Positions 24,017 to 32,828 of a DNA stretch of 64,000 bases are shown in pieces. The notes below the pieces were generated by a model. It saw only the letters and a program-made list of their open reading frames with translations, was not told where the DNA came from and made no database searches. The DNA is taken from NCBI RefSeq assembly GCF_016464305.1, contig NZ_JAEIOJ010000016.1, positions 44,251 through 108,250 on the forward strand. The letters are read 5' to 3'. This stretch comes from Umezawaea beigongshangensis (GTDB taxonomy: Bacteria; Actinomycetota; Actinomycetes; Mycobacteriales; Pseudonocardiaceae). Position numbers and translations under genes: made by a program. Position 1 is the stretch's first letter, and the number at the start of each line of letters is the position of its first letter.

Positions 24017-27000
24017 ATGGACACCCCGCTCGCCGGACCGGCACTGGCCGACCTGCACACACGCCTGCCCGAGTTGACCCTGCGCGACCAGCGGCGGCTG
24101 CAACGCCGGCTCGACGGCGCGCGCAAGCTCCGCGACCCCGCGGCCAGAGCCTCCGCCGCCGCGGCCATCGCCGGTGAGATCGAGGAGGCCGAGCTGCGGG
24201 TGGCCCTGCGGCGCGAGGGCGTGCCGCCGATCGAGTACCCCGCCGAACTGCCGGTCAGCCAGAGCAAGGACGACATCGCCGCGCTCATCCGCGACCACCA
24301 GGTCGTGATCGTCGCCGGGGAGACCGGCTCGGGCAAGACCACCCAGCTGCCCAAGATCTGCCTGGAGCTGGGACGCGGGGTGCGCGGCCAGATCGGGCAC
24401 ACCCAGCCGCGGCGGCTGGCCGCCCGCACGGTCGCCGAGCGCGTCGCCGCCGAGCTGAAGGGCCCCCTGGGCGGCGTCGTGGGCTACAAGGTGCGCTTCA
24501 CCGACCAGTCCGGCGACGACACCCTGGTCAAGCTCATGACCGACGGCATCCTGCTCGCCGAGATCCAGACCGACCGGATGCTCTCGCGCTACGACACGAT
24601 CATCATCGACGAGGCCCACGAGCGCAGCCTCAACGTGGACTTCCTGCTGGGCTACCTCAAGCAGCTGCTGCCGCGCCGCCCCGACCTCAAGGTCGTCATC
24701 ACCTCTGCCACGATCGACCCCGAGCGGTTCTCCCGCCACTTCGGCGACGCGCCGATCATCGAGGTCTCCGGTCGCACCTACCCCGTGGAGGTCCGCTACC
24801 GGCCCGTCGTGGACCTCGACGACCCCGGCACCGATCCCGACCGCGACCAGACGACGGCCATCGCCGACGCCGTCGCCGAGCTCCAGGCCGAGGGCCCCGG
24901 CGACGTGCTGGTGTTCCTCTCCGGCGAGCGGGAGATCCGCGACACCGCCGACGCGCTCAACCAGCTGGAGCTGCGCAACACCGAGATCCTGCCGCTGTAC
25001 GCGCGGCTGTCGGTGGGGGAGCAGCACCGGGTGTTCCAGGCCCACACCGGGCGGCGCGTCGTGCTGGCCACCAACGTCGCCGAGACGTCGCTGACCGTGC
25101 CGGGCATCAAGTACGTCGTCGACCCCGGCAACGCCCGCATCTCCCGCTACAGCCACCGCCTCAAGGTGCAGCGCCTGCCGATCGAACCCGTCTCGCAGGC
25201 CTCGGCCAACCAGCGCAAGGGCCGCTGCGGCCGCGTGTCGGAGGGCATCTGCATCCGGCTGTACTCCGAGGACGACTTCGACTCCCGCCCCGAGTTCACC
25301 GACCCGGAGATCCTGCGCACCAACCTCGCGTCGGTCATCCTCCAGATGACCGCCATCGGTCTGGGCGACATCGCCGCGTTCCCGTTCATCGACGGCCCGG
25401 ACGCGCGCAACATCAACGACGGCGTGCAGCTGCTGCACGAGCTCGGCGCGATCGACCCGGCGCAGGCCGACCCCCAGAAGCGCCTCACCCCGCTGGGGCG
25501 CAAGCTCGCCCAGCTCCCGGTGGACCCGAGGCTCGCGCGCATGGTCCTGGAGGCCGACCGCAACGGCTGCGTCCGCGAGGTGATGATCATCGCCGCGGCG
25601 CTGTCCATCCAGGACCCGCGCGAGCGGCCCAGCGACAAGCAGGAGGCCGCGACCCAGGCGCACGCCCGGTTCGTGGACCCCACCTCCGACTTCCTGTCCT
25701 ACCTCAACCTGTGGAACCACGTCCGGAGCAAGCAGCGCGAGCTGTCGGGCAACCAGTTCCGCAAGCTGTGCCGCGCCGAGCACCTCAACTACCTGCGCGT
25801 GCGCGAGTGGCAGGACATCTACGCCCAGCTGCGCCAGGTCGCCAAGAACCTCGGCATGCACCTGAGCGACGAGCCGGCCGACCCGCAGCACATCCACCTG
25901 TCGCTGCTGTCCGGGCTCCTGTCGCACATCGGCGTCAAGGACGTCGTCAAGCGCGGTAAGGCCGACGCGCCGCGCCGCGCGATGACCGAGTACGTCGGTG
26001 CCCGCAACGCCAAGTTCGCGGTGTTCCCCGGCTCCGCGCTGTTCAAGAAGCCACCCCAGTGGGTGATGGCCGCGGAGCTGGTGGAGACCTCGCGGCTGTG
26101 GGGTCGCATCGTGGCGCGGATCGAACCCGAGTGGGCGGAGAAGCTCGCCGGGCACCTCGTCAAGCGCACCTACAGCGAACCGCACTGGGAGGCCCGCCGC
26201 GGTTCCGTCGTCGCCTCCGAGCGCGTCACCCTCTACGGCGTGCCGATCGTGACCGCCCGCAAGGTCCAGTACGGGCGCATCGACCCCGAGCTGTCGCGCG
26301 AGCTGTTCGTCCGGCACGCCCTCGTGGAGGGCGACTGGACGACGCACCACCGCTTCTACCACGCCAACCGGGCCCTGCTGGCCGAGGTGGAGGAGCTGGA
26401 GAACCGCGCGCGGCGGCGTGACATCGTCGTCGACGAGGAGACCCTGTTCGAGTTCTACGACCAGCGCGTCCCCGCCGACGTCGTCTCCGCCCGGCACTTC
26501 GACAACTGGTGGAAGAAGACCCGCCACGACCAGCCGGACCTGCTGAGCTTCACCCGCGAGATGCTGATCAACCCCCGCGCCGGGGTCAGCGAGAACGCCT
26601 ACCCCGACTCCTGGACCTCCGGGGGCGTGGAGCTGCCGCTGAGCTACCACTTCGAACCCGGCTCCGGCGACGACGGCATCACCGTGGCGATGCCGCTGCC
26701 GGTGCTCGCCCAGATCGGCGACGAGGCGTTCGCCTGGCAGATCCCCGGCCTGCGCACCGAACTCGTCGTCTCCCTGATCCGCTCGCTGCCCAAACCGCTG
26801 CGCCGCAACTTCGTGCCCGTGCCCGACGTCGCGCGCGCCGTGCTGGAGCGGATCGCGCCGGACGAGGACTCGCTGCTCTCGGCGCTGGAACGCGAGCTGC
26901 GGTCCCTCACCGGTGTCGTCGTGCCGCGCGACGCGTGGCAGCTCGACCAGGTTCCCGAGCACCTCAAGCTCACCTTCGCCGTCGTCGACGACGAGAACAG

Positions 27001-27955
27001 GACGCTCGCCAGGGGCAAGGACCTCGGCGCGCTCAAGCAGCAGCTCAAGCAGGAGGTCAGGGCCACGCTGTCCGCGGCCTCCGCCGACGTCGAGCGCACC
27101 GGGATGCGCACCTGGGACCTCGGTGAACTGCCGCGCACGCTCGAACAGCAGCAGTCCGGGTTCACCGTCACCGTCCACCCCGCCCTGGTCGACGAGGGCG
27201 AGACGGTCGGTGTGCGGGTCATGGACACACCGGGACGTCAGCGCGGCGCGATGTGGCTGGGCACCCGGCGCCTGCTGCTGCTCAACACGCCGTCGCCGGT
27301 GAAGATGCTCCAGCGCGGCCTGAGCAACGCCGCGAAGCTCGCGCTGACCCGCAACCCGCACGGCGGCGTCGCCGCACTGCTCGCCGACTGCATCGCCGCG
27401 TCGGTGGACCAGTTGACGACCGAGGCCGGAGGCCCGGCGTGGGACGCGGCCGGGTTCGCCCGGCTGCTGGAGCACGTGCGGCGCAACCTCCAGGCCACCA
27501 CGTTCGACGTCGTCGGGCGGGTGCAGCAGGTCCTGGAGGCCTCGCAGCAGGTCGAGCTGCGGCTGGCGGCCGTGCGCGGCCCGGTCTTCGAGGCGTCCCT
27601 CGACGACGCGCGCGCCCAGTTGCGCGGCCTGGTGCACGAGGGCTTCGTGACCGAGGCCGGTGCCGCCCGGCTGCCCGACGTCGTGCGGTACCTGCGGGGG
27701 ATCGAACGGCGGCTGGAGAAGCTCACCGAGAACGTCGGCCGCGACCGCGAGTGGACGGAGCGCGTGCACGAGGTGCACGAGGAGTACCGCGCGCTGCGGG
27801 CGAGCTTCCCCGCCGACGAGCCGCACGAGAAGCTCGACGAGATCCGCTGGATGATCGAGGAGCTGCGCCTGAGCTACTTCGCCCAGACGATCGGCACCCG
27901 CTACTCGGTGTCGGACAAGCGGATCTACAAGGCCATGGACGCCCTCGCGCCCTGA
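24017..27955 (+). CDS. hrpA: ATP-dependent RNA helicase HrpA
   Basis: This is a 1312-aa protein, the full family length. DEAH-box motor: GETGSGKTTQ (Walker A, about residue 100), IIDEAHERS (about 197), TSATIDP, LVFLSGEREI, ATNVAETSLTVPGIKYVVD, QRKGRCGR. After this come the winged-helix/ratchet region and the large HrpA-specific C-terminal domain (DUF3418). It unwinds RNA and, in E. coli, rescues collided ribosomes. The ATG at 24017 fits the start of alignment. It faces the PP2C gene with a shared terminator between. Confidence 0.95.
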   Translation: MDTPLAGPALADLHTRLPELTLRDQRRLQRRLDGARKLRDPAARASAAAAIAGEIEEAELRVALRREGVPPIEYPAELPVSQSKDDIAALIRDHQVVIVAGETGSGKTTQLPKICLELGRGVRGQIGHTQPRRLAARTVAERVAAELKGPLGGVVGYKVRFTDQSGDDTLVKLMTDGILLAEIQTDRMLSRYDTIIIDEAHERSLNVDFLLGYLKQLLPRRPDLKVVITSATIDPERFSRHFGDAPIIEVSGRTYPVEVRYRPVVDLDDPGTDPDRDQTTAIADAVAELQAEGPGDVLVFLSGEREIRDTADALNQLELRNTEILPLYARLSVGEQHRVFQAHTGRRVVLATNVAETSLTVPGIKYVVDPGNARISRYSHRLKVQRLPIEPVSQASANQRKGRCGRVSEGICIRLYSEDDFDSRPEFTDPEILRTNLASVILQMTAIGLGDIAAFPFIDGPDARNINDGVQLLHELGAIDPAQADPQKRLTPLGRKLAQLPVDPRLARMVLEADRNGCVREVMIIAAALSIQDPRERPSDKQEAATQAHARFVDPTSDFLSYLNLWNHVRSKQRELSGNQFRKLCRAEHLNYLRVREWQDIYAQLRQVAKNLGMHLSDEPADPQHIHLSLLSGLLSHIGVKDVVKRGKADAPRRAMTEYVGARNAKFAVFPGSALFKKPPQWVMAAELVETSRLWGRIVARIEPEWAEKLAGHLVKRTYSEPHWEARRGSVVASERVTLYGVPIVTARKVQYGRIDPELSRELFVRHALVEGDWTTHHRFYHANRALLAEVEELENRARRRDIVVDEETLFEFYDQRVPADVVSARHFDNWWKKTRHDQPDLLSFTREMLINPRAGVSENAYPDSWTSGGVELPLSYHFEPGSGDDGITVAMPLPVLAQIGDEAFAWQIPGLRTELVVSLIRSLPKPLRRNFVPVPDVARAVLERIAPDEDSLLSALERELRSLTGVVVPRDAWQLDQVPEHLKLTFAVVDDENRTLARGKDLGALKQQLKQEVRATLSAASADVERTGMRTWDLGELPRTLEQQQSGFTVTVHPALVDEGETVGVRVMDTPGRQRGAMWLGTRRLLLLNTPSPVKMLQRGLSNAAKLALTRNPHGGVAALLADCIAASVDQLTTEAGGPAWDAAGFARLLEHVRRNLQATTFDVVGRVQQVLEASQQVELRLAAVRGPVFEASLDDARAQLRGLVHEGFVTEAGAARLPDVVRYLRGIERRLEKLTENVGRDREWTERVHEVHEEYRALRASFPADEPHEKLDEIRWMIEELRLSYFAQTIGTRYSVSDKRIYKAMDALAP

Positions 27956-28100
27956 GCGCGTCGGCGCCACCGGCGGAAAACGGCGGTGGGCCGGGAAGAA
28001 CACCACGACCAGCTCGTGGCCGGACCCGGCAGCGACGTCGCCGACGGCGGAGCCGGTCACCGACCGGTGCGACGCGGAGAGCGAGAGCCCCCGCGACTTC

Positions 28101-28151
28101 TGATCCGCCGGTGCGGTGGACCTCACCGAGGCCCGCCGCGCCGGCGGATCA
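28101..28151. terminator. Long hairpin between hrpA and the PP2C gene
   Basis: Arms 28101-28116 and 28136-28151 pair over 15 of 16 positions with a 19-base loop. The right arm includes the stop codon of the PP2C gene. Placed between convergent genes, it can act on both strands. Confidence 0.6.
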
Positions 28152-29027
28152 GGCCGGTGACATCGGGATCGCCACCACCGTCACGTTGTCGTGGCCGCCC
28201 CACTCCAGCGCCACCGCCACCAGCCGCTCCACCACGTCCTGCGGCGACGCGCCCGCCGGCACCACCGCCGCCACGTGCTCCGGCTCGGGCAGGTAGTTCC
28301 ACAGCCCGTCGCTGCACAGCAGCAGCACACCCGGCTCGTCCGCGTCGTGCACCACGACCTGCGGCACCAGCAGCCCGGCGTCCGCACCCACCCACCGCGA
28401 CAGCACGTGCCCGCGACTGTCGGTCTTGGCCTGCTCCTCGGTCAGCACACCGTCGGCGACCAGCTGCGCCGCCCACGTGTCGTCCTCGGTCAACCGCCGC
28501 GACCGCGCCCCCGCGACCCAGTACGCCCTGCTGTCGCCCAGCCACCCGATCGTCGCCCGCGCCTCGCGCACCACGGCCGAGACGAACGTGCACGACGGCG
28601 CCGACTGCTCGGTGTCCGGGTGCGACAGCCGCGACACCGCGTTGTAGGCGGCGGCCACCGCGTCGGTGGTGGCCCGCGCCGGATCGCTCTGCTCGACCAG
28701 CGCGTCGAACAGCACGGCCGCCGCCGTGTCCGCCGCCGCCTGCGACGCCCGCTCCGACCGGTCGGAGGACGCCACGCCGTCGCAGACCACGGCCGCCAGC
28801 CCCCGGTCCGCCGTGACGCCGAACGCCATCGAGTCCTCGTTGCGCTGCCGCACCCGGCCGCGGTCGCTGATCCCGCCCACGCCGGGCAGCGTCACCACCA
28901 CCCGGTTGCGGTCCTCCGGACCGCCCACCGGCGTCCGCTCCACCCGCAGGTCGCGCCCGCACTCCTCGCAGAACCTGTCCTCGGCCGCCACCTCGGCGCC
29001 GCACCGCGCACAACTGCTCTCGCTCAC
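28149..29027 (-). CDS. PP2C-type protein phosphatase with N-terminal zinc ribbon
   Basis: This is a 292-aa protein. An N-terminal CARCG/CEECG pair (residues 6-26) makes a small zinc ribbon, and a PP2C domain follows with all metal-binding blocks: RGRVRQRNEDS, CDGVASS, GWLGDSRAYW, LLCSDGLWNYL and GGHDNVTVV. It removes phosphate from Ser/Thr. The GTG at 29027 overlaps the stop of the PknG gene, so kinase and phosphatase are translated together. It is probably the opposing enzyme for PknG targets, an inference from the operon. It is cytoplasmic, with no membrane segment. Confidence 0.9.
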   Translation of the reverse strand: MSESSCARCGAEVAAEDRFCEECGRDLRVERTPVGGPEDRNRVVVTLPGVGGISDRGRVRQRNEDSMAFGVTADRGLAAVVCDGVASSDRSERASQAAADTAAAVLFDALVEQSDPARATTDAVAAAYNAVSRLSHPDTEQSAPSCTFVSAVVREARATIGWLGDSRAYWVAGARSRRLTEDDTWAAQLVADGVLTEEQAKTDSRGHVLSRWVGADAGLLVPQVVVHDADEPGVLLLCSDGLWNYLPEPEHVAAVVPAGASPQDVVERLVAVALEWGGHDNVTVVAIPMSPA

Positions 29028-31813
29028 ACCACTGTCCTCGGTCGAATCGCGTTCGCGCGGTCCACCAGCGCGATCCTCTCCTCCGGGGTGTCGGCCAACC
29101 TGGCCAGCACCCGGTACGCCTTCTCCACGCCCAGCCGCAGCTCGCGCTCCTCGAACCCGCCGCCGAGCAGCCCCTCCGAGCTGCGGCCACCGGCGAGCAC
29201 CCACTCCAGCGCCGAGAGCAGCACCTCGGTGGTCAGCCGCGCGCGCAGCTCCACGTCCACGTCCAGCCGCTCCAGTCTGGCACCGGCGGCCAGGAGGTCC
29301 CGCTCGGTCAGCGGTGTCTTCGGCATCGCCGCCGACTGCGCCCGCACCGCGGCGGTCTGCGCGGCCACGTGGTGGCTGGAGGTCTCCGGCACCGAGTCCA
29401 GCACCGCGACCGCCCGCGCCCGCGCGCCCTGCTGCATCAGCACCCTGGCCAGCCCGAACGCCGCGCTGACGTAGGCGTGGTCGGTGCGCCACACCAGCTC
29501 GTAGCGGTCCGCGGCGGCGATGTCGTCGTGCGTGGCCTCCGCGCACACCGCCAGGGCCAGCTTCGGCGCGGCCTCACCGGGCACCGCGTCGCACACCACG
29601 TCGAACGCCCGCCCCGCGTCGGCCGGTCGGCCCGCGGCGAGCTGGGTGAGTCCCCAGTACCAGTGCGGGCGCCAGTCGTCCGGCTCCACCAGCGGCGGCC
29701 CGCTGTCGGCGAACATGGCCGTCGCCGTCATCCGGTGCAGCTCCCGCAGCGCGGCCTCGGTCTCGCCCAGCTCGATCAGCGCGTGGGCCAGCCGGAACCG
29801 CACCTCCACCGTCGACTGCGGGGCGGCCCGCAGCGCGGAGACCACCTCCTGCGGCCGCGCCGAGGCCGCCGTGGCGAGGAACCCCGCCGCCGGGTCCTCG
29901 GTGTCGACCTGCGGCACCGGCAGGGCCTCGGCCACCGATCGGAACGTCATCGCCACCCGCGAGCGCGACCCCTCCACGCCGAAGGTGCGGCGCTCCGGCG
30001 TGAACTGCTTGGACAGGCCCGGCCGCGGCACGCCGTCGGACGCCGCCAGCACCTCCCGCAGCACCCCGGTCAGCTGCTCGGCCATCTCCTCCGCCGAGGA
30101 GAACCGCTGGTCCGGATCGGCGTGCGTGGCGCGCTTGAGGAAGCGGTGGTAGGAGTTGAAGCGCAGCAGCAGCGGCTGCTCCTCCGGGCCGGGCAGCCGG
30201 TCGCGGTAGGTGTGCCGGAAGTCGAACGGGAAGCTCATCACCGCCAGCGTCCGGCCGACCGTGTAGAGGTCGGAGGCCACCGACGCGCCGATGTGCCGCA
30301 CCTCCGGCGCCTGGTAGCCGCCGGTGCCGAAGATCGCGCTGTGCCGGTCGTCGACGTGCCGCACCGCGCCGAGGTCGATCAGCTTGAGCTGCTCCTCGGT
30401 CTGGATGACGTTGTCGGGCTTGAAGTCGCAGTACAGCAGCCCCACTCCGTGCAGGTAGCCCAGGGCGGGCAGCACCTCCAGCACGTAGGCGATGGCCTGC
30501 GCCAGCGGCAGCGACTCGGTGCCCACACCGCCGCTGCGACGCTCCTTCAGCAGCTCCTTGAGCGAGCGGCCGCCGACGTACTCCATGACGATGTAGTCCG
30601 TCAGCTCACCGGTCTTGCGGTCCTCGTGCTGCACGAAGTTGTGGATCTTGACGATGTTGGGGTGCTCGACCTCGGCGAGGAACCGCCGCTCCGCCAGCGC
30701 CGCGCGCATCGCGTCGGCGTCCCCGGAGTCGAGCAGGCCCTTGAGCACCACCCACCGGTCGCTCACGGCGCGGTCCGAGGCCAGGTAGACCCAGCCCAGA
30801 CCGCCGTGCGCCAGACAACCCAGCACCTCGTACTGGCCGCGCAGCACCTCGCCCGGCGCGAGCTTCGGCGTGAACGAGAAGGGGTGTCCGCAGGCGCGGC
30901 AGAAGCCCTCCAGCCGTCCCGGACGGCCGGCGCGGGCACGTCCCACCTCGCGGTGGCACCTGCTGCAGTAGCGGCGGCTCTCCGGCACCTCGGGGTTGTC
31001 CAGGACCGCGGTCTTCGGATCGCGGTAGGGAACCCTGGGCACGTCGACCAGGCCCGCGCCCAGCCGTCCGCGCGAGGACGTCCTCGTCGACGACCGGCGC
31101 GAGCGCCCCGATCCCGACCACGACCCCGCCTGGCTCGGCGTGGACGCGGAGTGCGGCGTCGACGGGGTCGAGTGGGCCAGCGCTGGCGGAGGGGTGGCCA
31201 CGGTGTCCGGGCCGGGACCGGGGACCTGCGGAGCCGACCACCCCCGCTGCGCACCCCCGGCACCCTGGCTGGCCGAGTCGTGGGGCAGCGGCGCCGGCGG
31301 CTGCGGACGGCCGGGACGCGGGGGAGGGCCGTACTGCGGAGCCTGCAGCGGTGGAGTCTGCTGGACCGGACCCTGCTGCGTCGGACTGTGCTGCGCCGGA
31401 CCCTGCTGCGCCGGGGCCTGTGGAGCGGAACTCTGGTGGGGCGAGCCCTGCTGGACCGGAGTCTGCTGCGCCGGAGTCTGCTGCGCCGGAGTCTGCTGCG
31501 CCGGACTCTGCTGGGTCGGACTCTGTTGCACCGGACTCCGGGGACCGGGGTTCTGCTGCACCGGGGGGCGCTGCTGCTGCTGGGGTGCGGGCCAGACGGG
31601 GTCCTGGTGGGCCGCGACGGGCACCGACCACGCGGACGTGTGCGGTCGCGCGGCGCCGCCGGGTTCCGGCGCGGCCGGAGGTTCGGGAGAGCGGGGCTGC
31701 GGGCCGCGCGGCACCCACCCCTGCTGCGGGGCGCTGGGGCGCAGGCCGCAGTCCTGGCAGACGCCGTCCCCGGCGATGCTGCCGCCGCAGCCCGGACGCG
31801 GGCACTTCGTCAT
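29024..31813 (-). CDS. pknG: PknG-type serine/threonine protein kinase
   Basis: This is a 929-aa soluble kinase, longer than mycobacterial PknG (about 750). In order: a CPRPGCGG/CQDCG zinc ribbon at the N-terminus; a Pro/Gln-rich linker of about 200 residues built on QQxPA repeats; a rubredoxin-like CSRCH/CRACG pair near residue 281; the kinase with Lys in VVLKGL (about 356), catalytic YCDFKPDN (about 464) and DLGAV; and a C-terminal TPR region. PknG phosphorylates OdhI/GarA-type FHA proteins to adjust the TCA cycle to glutamate supply. The ATG at 31813 begins right at the zinc ribbon. It lies downstream of glnX-glnH. Confidence 0.93.
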   Translation of the reverse strand: MTKCPRPGCGGSIAGDGVCQDCGLRPSAPQQGWVPRGPQPRSPEPPAAPEPGGAARPHTSAWSVPVAAHQDPVWPAPQQQQRPPVQQNPGPRSPVQQSPTQQSPAQQTPAQQTPAQQTPVQQGSPHQSSAPQAPAQQGPAQHSPTQQGPVQQTPPLQAPQYGPPPRPGRPQPPAPLPHDSASQGAGGAQRGWSAPQVPGPGPDTVATPPPALAHSTPSTPHSASTPSQAGSWSGSGRSRRSSTRTSSRGRLGAGLVDVPRVPYRDPKTAVLDNPEVPESRRYCSRCHREVGRARAGRPGRLEGFCRACGHPFSFTPKLAPGEVLRGQYEVLGCLAHGGLGWVYLASDRAVSDRWVVLKGLLDSGDADAMRAALAERRFLAEVEHPNIVKIHNFVQHEDRKTGELTDYIVMEYVGGRSLKELLKERRSGGVGTESLPLAQAIAYVLEVLPALGYLHGVGLLYCDFKPDNVIQTEEQLKLIDLGAVRHVDDRHSAIFGTGGYQAPEVRHIGASVASDLYTVGRTLAVMSFPFDFRHTYRDRLPGPEEQPLLLRFNSYHRFLKRATHADPDQRFSSAEEMAEQLTGVLREVLAASDGVPRPGLSKQFTPERRTFGVEGSRSRVAMTFRSVAEALPVPQVDTEDPAAGFLATAASARPQEVVSALRAAPQSTVEVRFRLAHALIELGETEAALRELHRMTATAMFADSGPPLVEPDDWRPHWYWGLTQLAAGRPADAGRAFDVVCDAVPGEAAPKLALAVCAEATHDDIAAADRYELVWRTDHAYVSAAFGLARVLMQQGARARAVAVLDSVPETSSHHVAAQTAAVRAQSAAMPKTPLTERDLLAAGARLERLDVDVELRARLTTEVLLSALEWVLAGGRSSEGLLGGGFEERELRLGVEKAYRVLARLADTPEERIALVDRANAIRPRTVV
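31446..31535. repeat. 15-bp tandem repeats encoding the Gln/Pro linker of PknG
   Basis: Six units of the type GTCTGCTGCGCCGGA lie in register, the middle three (31461-31505) identical. They encode the QQTPA pentapeptide on the minus strand and probably vary in number between strains. Confidence 0.8.
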
Positions 31814-31850
31814 CGCGGCCTCTCCTGTCTGCGCGTGCTGTCCCACCCCG

Positions 31851-32828
31851 TCAGTCCCGGTAGCGCGGCGCGGGTGGCGCGGGCGCCGGCCCGAGCGTGT
31901 TCAACCAGTCCTGGTACGCGCTCGCCCACGACCCGTCCCCGCGCATCCGGTTCAGCACGGCGTTGACGAACCGGACGAAGTCCTCGTTCCCCTTGGGGAT
32001 GCCCACCCCGTAGGGCTCCGTGGTGAACCGGGCCCCGACGACCTCGGTGTACGGGTCCTGCGCGGCGAGACCCGCGAGGATCGTGTCGTCGGTGGAGATG
32101 GCGTCGACCTGTCCCTGCTGGAGCATGACCAGGCAGTCCGTCCAGTCCGGCACCGACACCGCCACCGGCTTCACCGGGTGGTTCGCCACCGCGGCCAGCG
32201 ACGTCGACCCCTTCGTGGCGCACACCTTCTTCCCGCCCAGACCGTCCACGCCCGAGATGCCGGAGGTGCGGTTGACCAGCACGCGCTGCCCCGCCTCGTA
32301 GTACACCGACGAGAAGTTGATCTTCTCCAGCCGTTCGCAGGTGACGGTCATCGTGCGCACGACGAGGTCGACGTCGCCGCGCTCCAGCGCCGCGACGCGG
32401 TCCTCGGAGGTGAGCACCTTGTACTGGATCTTGTTCGGGTCGCCGAAGATCGCCTCGGCGATCTCGCGGGCCATCGCGACGTCGAAGCCCTCGATCTCCC
32501 CGGAGAACGGGTTGCGGAACCCCATCAGGTAGGTGTTCTGGTCGACCCCGGCGATCAACCGGCCCCGCGCCTGGATCTCCGCCATGGTCGACCCCGCCGG
32601 CATCTGCCCGGCCGCCGGGAGTCCACCCGGCCGCAGGCTGGCCGTGGGGTCGCACGACGGCGCGCTGCTGGCGCTGGAACTCGGCGCCGACGTCAGCTCC
32701 GAGGCCTCGGCGGGCATCGGAGCGCCCACCGAGCCCACCGGGACGGCCGAGGTGTTCGGCGCGGGGGAGCAGGCGGCGGCGAGCAGCGCGAACGCCGACA
32801 CCCCCGCGCCCAGGACCCGGCTCCTCAT
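31851..32828 (-). CDS. glnH: GlnH-type amino-acid-binding lipoprotein
   Basis: This is a 325-aa periplasmic-type binding protein. The N-terminus has a basic start and hydrophobic core ending LLAAACS, a lipoprotein-like site with a weak box. After a Ser/Ala/Pro linker comes the SBP_bac_3 fold (GRLIAGVDQNTYLMGFRNP; GFDVAMAREIAEAIFG; GDVDLVVRTMTVTCER). In mycobacteria GlnH binds aspartate/glutamate and signals through GlnX to PknG, not to a transporter. Its ATG at 32828 overlaps the GlnX stop. No transporter gene is nearby, which supports a sensing role. Confidence 0.92.
   Translation of the reverse strand: MRSRVLGAGVSAFALLAAACSPAPNTSAVPVGSVGAPMPAEASELTSAPSSSASSAPSCDPTASLRPGGLPAAGQMPAGSTMAEIQARGRLIAGVDQNTYLMGFRNPFSGEIEGFDVAMAREIAEAIFGDPNKIQYKVLTSEDRVAALERGDVDLVVRTMTVTCERLEKINFSSVYYEAGQRVLVNRTSGISGVDGLGGKKVCATKGSTSLAAVANHPVKPVAVSVPDWTDCLVMLQQGQVDAISTDDTILAGLAAQDPYTEVVGARFTTEPYGVGIPKGNEDFVRFVNAVLNRMRGDGSWASAYQDWLNTLGPAPAPPAPRYRD

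Noticed and set aside
23951..28126. Very long open frame antisense to hrpA
   Set aside because: Arg/His/Leu-rich composition with no motifs; it exists because G/C third positions of the real helicase gene suppress stops on the other strand. The same applies to the long antisense frame at 36656-40273 opposite the SNF2 gene.
31446..31535. 15-bp repeats as a regulatory array
   Set aside because: They are in frame inside pknG and encode the QQTPA linker.
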